Positions 62,023-64,000 of a stretch of 64,000 bases of DNA are shown in pieces. Within the stretch, counting starts at the first letter, position 1, and every line of letters starts with the position of its first letter. This DNA comes from DASXVU01 sp963732855 (GTDB taxonomy: Archaea > Thermoplasmatota > Thermoplasmata > Methanomassiliicoccales > UBA472). The notes beneath the pieces were generated by a model. It had not been told where the DNA came from, did no database searches, and saw nothing but the letters and a program-made list of their open reading frames with translations. The stretch lies in the NCBI GenBank assembly GCA_963732855.1, contig CAVTBB010000002.1, positions 1 to 64,000 on the forward strand, given 5' to 3'. A program made the position numbers and the translations under genes.

Positions 62023-64000
62023 ATGACCGACCAGCATACCATCGAATCAGTCATGGAAGAGGATAGACGCTTCGACCCCCCGAAAGAGTTCAGCGAGAAA
62101 GCTTTGGTAAAGAGCTTCGACGAATACCAGGCAATATATGACGAGTCGATCAAAGACCCGGATACGTACTGGGGGAAGCAGGCCGAGATCATTCATTGGT
62201 ACTCCAAGTGGCAAAACGTGTTCAGTTGGGACAAGGCGGAAGCCAAGATCAAGTGGTTCGAGGGCGGCAAGACCAACGTAGCCTACAACTGTCTGGACCG
62301 CCATGTGCTCGGACCGAGGAAGAACAAGGCTGCCATCATCTGGCAAGGGGAGAAGGACGAAGAGGTCGTAACCCTCACCTACCAGCAACTGCTCAATGAG
62401 GTGTGCAAGTTCGCCAACGTCCTCAAGTCCAAGGGTGTGCAAAAGGGCGACCGCGTCTCTATATATATGCCGATGATCCCGGAGCTGGCAATAGCAATGC
62501 TCGCCTGCTCTAGGATTGGAGCTGTGCACAGTATCGTCTTCGGCGGTTTCTCATCAGAATCGCTGCGTGATCGGATCAACGATAGCGACTGCAAGGTGCT
62601 CATCACCGCCGATGGGAACCACCGTGGCGGCAAGCCCGTCAACCTGAAGGTCAACGCCGACCTGGCCCTGGAGAAGGGCGGTCCGGTGGAAAGCGTCATC
62701 GTGGTCAAGAGGTCTGGCGCGGAAGTGAACATGGAGCCGGGCCGGGATTTCTGGTACCACGACGAGATGGCCAAAGCCTCGATCTTCTGCGAGCCTACCT
62801 GGATGGACTCCGAGGATCCGCTTTTCATCCTCTACACCAGTGGTTCTACGGGCAAGCCTAAAGGCGTGCTCCACACCACCGCGGGATACCTTATGTTCGC
62901 GGCAATGACCCACAAGTACATCTTCGATGTCCACGAGGAGGATACCTATTGGTGCACGGCGGACATTGGGTGGATCACCGGACATTCCTACATCGTGTAC
63001 GGACCGCTGTGCAACGGCACCACCACCCTGATGTTCGAGGGCATCCCGACCTATCCGCAGCCGGACAGATTCTGGCAGATTGTGGAGAAGTTCAAGGTCA
63101 ACACTTTCTATACCGCACCGACCGCGATCCGTTCCCTAATGAGGGAGGGCGAGAAGTGGCCAAAGTCGAGGGATTTATCCTCGCTCAGGCTGCTCGGCTC
63201 TGTGGGAGAACCGATCAATCCCGAGGCCTGGATGTGGTACCACCACAACATCGGCCAAACGAAGTGCCCCATTGTGGACACTTGGTGGCAGACCGAGACC
63301 GGGGGCATCTTGATCAGCCCTCTGCCGGGAGCAACCCAGACCAAGCCTGGATCGGCCACAAAGCCGTTCTTCGGTGTAGAACCGGCCATATTTAAGGAGG
63401 ATGGTTCAGAGGCGGCGGTCAACGAAGGAGGATACCTGGTGATAAAGAAGCCATGGCCCGGAATCATGAGGACAGTCTATGGCCAGCATGACCGGTTCAA
63501 GGAGATCTACTGGAGCAAGTTCCCCGGCTACTACTTCACCGGTGATTCTGCCCGCATGGACAAGGACGGTTACGTTTGGATCATGGGAAGGGTGGACGAT
63601 GTCATCAAAGTGTCCGGTCACCGTATAGGGGCGGCAGAGGTGGAGTCGGCACTGGTCTCGCACCCGAAAGTGGCAGAGGCAGCAGTGGTCCCGGTCCCAC
63701 ACGACATCAAGGGCGAGGCCATCTACGCATACGTGACACTGAAATCTGGGATCGAGGAGACCGATCAACTGAAGAAGGACCTGGTGATGCACGTCCGGCG
63801 CATGGTCGGACCGATCGCTTCACCGGATACGATCCAATTCGCCGCCGCCATGCCCAAGACCCGCAGCGGCAAGATCATGAGGCGTATCCTCAGGAAGATC
63901 GCAGCAGGACAAGCGGAGGAGCTGGGCGACGTTAGTACGCTGGCCGATCCGAGCGTGGTAGACAAACTGGTGACCGACCACAAGGCGCAGGCGCAGAAAT
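62023..64000 (+). CDS. acs: Acetyl-CoA synthetase (AMP-forming), 3' end beyond the window
   Basis: The first 659 residues of an AMP-forming acetyl-CoA synthetase, which turns acetate, ATP and CoA into acetyl-CoA by way of acetyl-AMP. The start MTDQHTIESVMEEDRRFDPP follows a GGAGGAAAAGGG site. Family signatures: YTSGSTGKPKGVLHT near residue 270 (phosphate loop), DTWWQTETGG (acetyl-AMP motif), YYFTGDSARMDKDGYVWIMG and, near residue 615, TRSGKIMRR with the catalytic/acetylated lysine. About the usual 650-660 residues, so it should end just past the window edge. Typical of acetate use or recycling in methanogen-related archaea. Confidence 0.95.
   Translation, partial: MTDQHTIESVMEEDRRFDPPKEFSEKALVKSFDEYQAIYDESIKDPDTYWGKQAEIIHWYSKWQNVFSWDKAEAKIKWFEGGKTNVAYNCLDRHVLGPRKNKAAIIWQGEKDEEVVTLTYQQLLNEVCKFANVLKSKGVQKGDRVSIYMPMIPELAIAMLACSRIGAVHSIVFGGFSSESLRDRINDSDCKVLITADGNHRGGKPVNLKVNADLALEKGGPVESVIVVKRSGAEVNMEPGRDFWYHDEMAKASIFCEPTWMDSEDPLFILYTSGSTGKPKGVLHTTAGYLMFAAMTHKYIFDVHEEDTYWCTADIGWITGHSYIVYGPLCNGTTTLMFEGIPTYPQPDRFWQIVEKFKVNTFYTAPTAIRSLMREGEKWPKSRDLSSLRLLGSVGEPINPEAWMWYHHNIGQTKCPIVDTWWQTETGGILISPLPGATQTKPGSATKPFFGVEPAIFKEDGSEAAVNEGGYLVIKKPWPGIMRTVYGQHDRFKEIYWSKFPGYYFTGDSARMDKDGYVWIMGRVDDVIKVSGHRIGAAEVESALVSHPKVAEAAVVPVPHDIKGEAIYAYVTLKSGIEETDQLKKDLVMHVRRMVGPIASPDTIQFAAAMPKTRSGKIMRRILRKIAAGQAEELGDVSTLADPSVVDKLVTDHKAQAQK

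Noticed and set aside
62047..63983. Many antisense frames within acetyl-CoA synthetase
   Set aside because: GC-rich coding sequence gives long antisense frames; only the plus-strand frame from 62023 carries all family motifs.

Overview
The window looks archaeal, most likely from a Thermoplasmata / Methanomassiliicoccales-like lineage. Visible reasons: TATA elements about 26-32 nt upstream of several start codons (leaderless genes), many small membrane proteins carrying zinc ribbons, several multi-PAS histidine kinases of archaeal type, an MtaA/CmuA-type methylcobamide methyltransferase, DUF1616 and DUF354 genes, and an AMP-forming acetyl-CoA synthetase. No rRNA or tRNA gene was seen, so the lineage is an inference.

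Layout. (1) 1-9.1 kb is an AT-rich gene graveyard: remnants of a GT2 glycosyltransferase, a DUF354 protein and two GT4 glycosyltransferases, a broken multi-membrane protein, a decayed IS21-family element (istA/istB, both frameshifted, imperfect terminal repeats still visible) and the tail of an ISL3-type transposase. (2) 9.2-20.4 kb is an amplified module: a polysaccharide-deacetylase-like gene facing a Wzx-type flippase, present twice, with a third flippase at 18.8-20.4 kb. Inside it lie a phosphoribosyltransferase-HAD fusion, a hexapeptide acetyltransferase and a frameshifted secreted beta-helix gene. (3) 20.5-31.9 kb is a largely intact surface-glycan locus: DUF1616 and large membrane proteins, three GT4 glycosyltransferases, a serine-acetyltransferase-like enzyme, a FemAB-like transferase, and a second beta-helix protein preceded, like the first, by a small overlapping ORF. 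(4) 32-36.2 kb holds small membrane, zinc-ribbon and winged-helix proteins. (5) 36.4-43.1 kb holds three large PAS sensor kinases. (6) 43.3-54.6 kb: a GT4 enzyme, the MtaA-like methyltransferase, two overlapping membrane/zinc-ribbon genes, a frameshifted hydantoinase A, a STAND-type ATPase with a repeat tail, and a nucleotide-sugar dehydrogenase/epimerase pair. (7) 54.9-64 kb: tandem universal stress protein, a NapH-like polyferredoxin with a Cys-rich membrane partner, PAP2 phosphatase, EamA transporter, a CxxC micro-ORF, a response regulator behind a truncated kinase, a winged-helix regulator, a structured intergenic element, and acetyl-CoA synthetase running off the end.

Taken together, regions 2, 3 and the 43-54 kb sugar-nucleotide genes would make (dehydrogenase/epimerase), assemble (GT4), modify (acetyl/deacetyl/FemAB) and export (flippases) a cell-surface polysaccharide or glycan. 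The broken genes at the left edge look like an older version of the same kind of locus, eroded by IS insertion. Single-base indels are frequent up to 12 kb and appear again at 17.07 and 47.91 kb; some may be sequencing errors, and read support would settle that.
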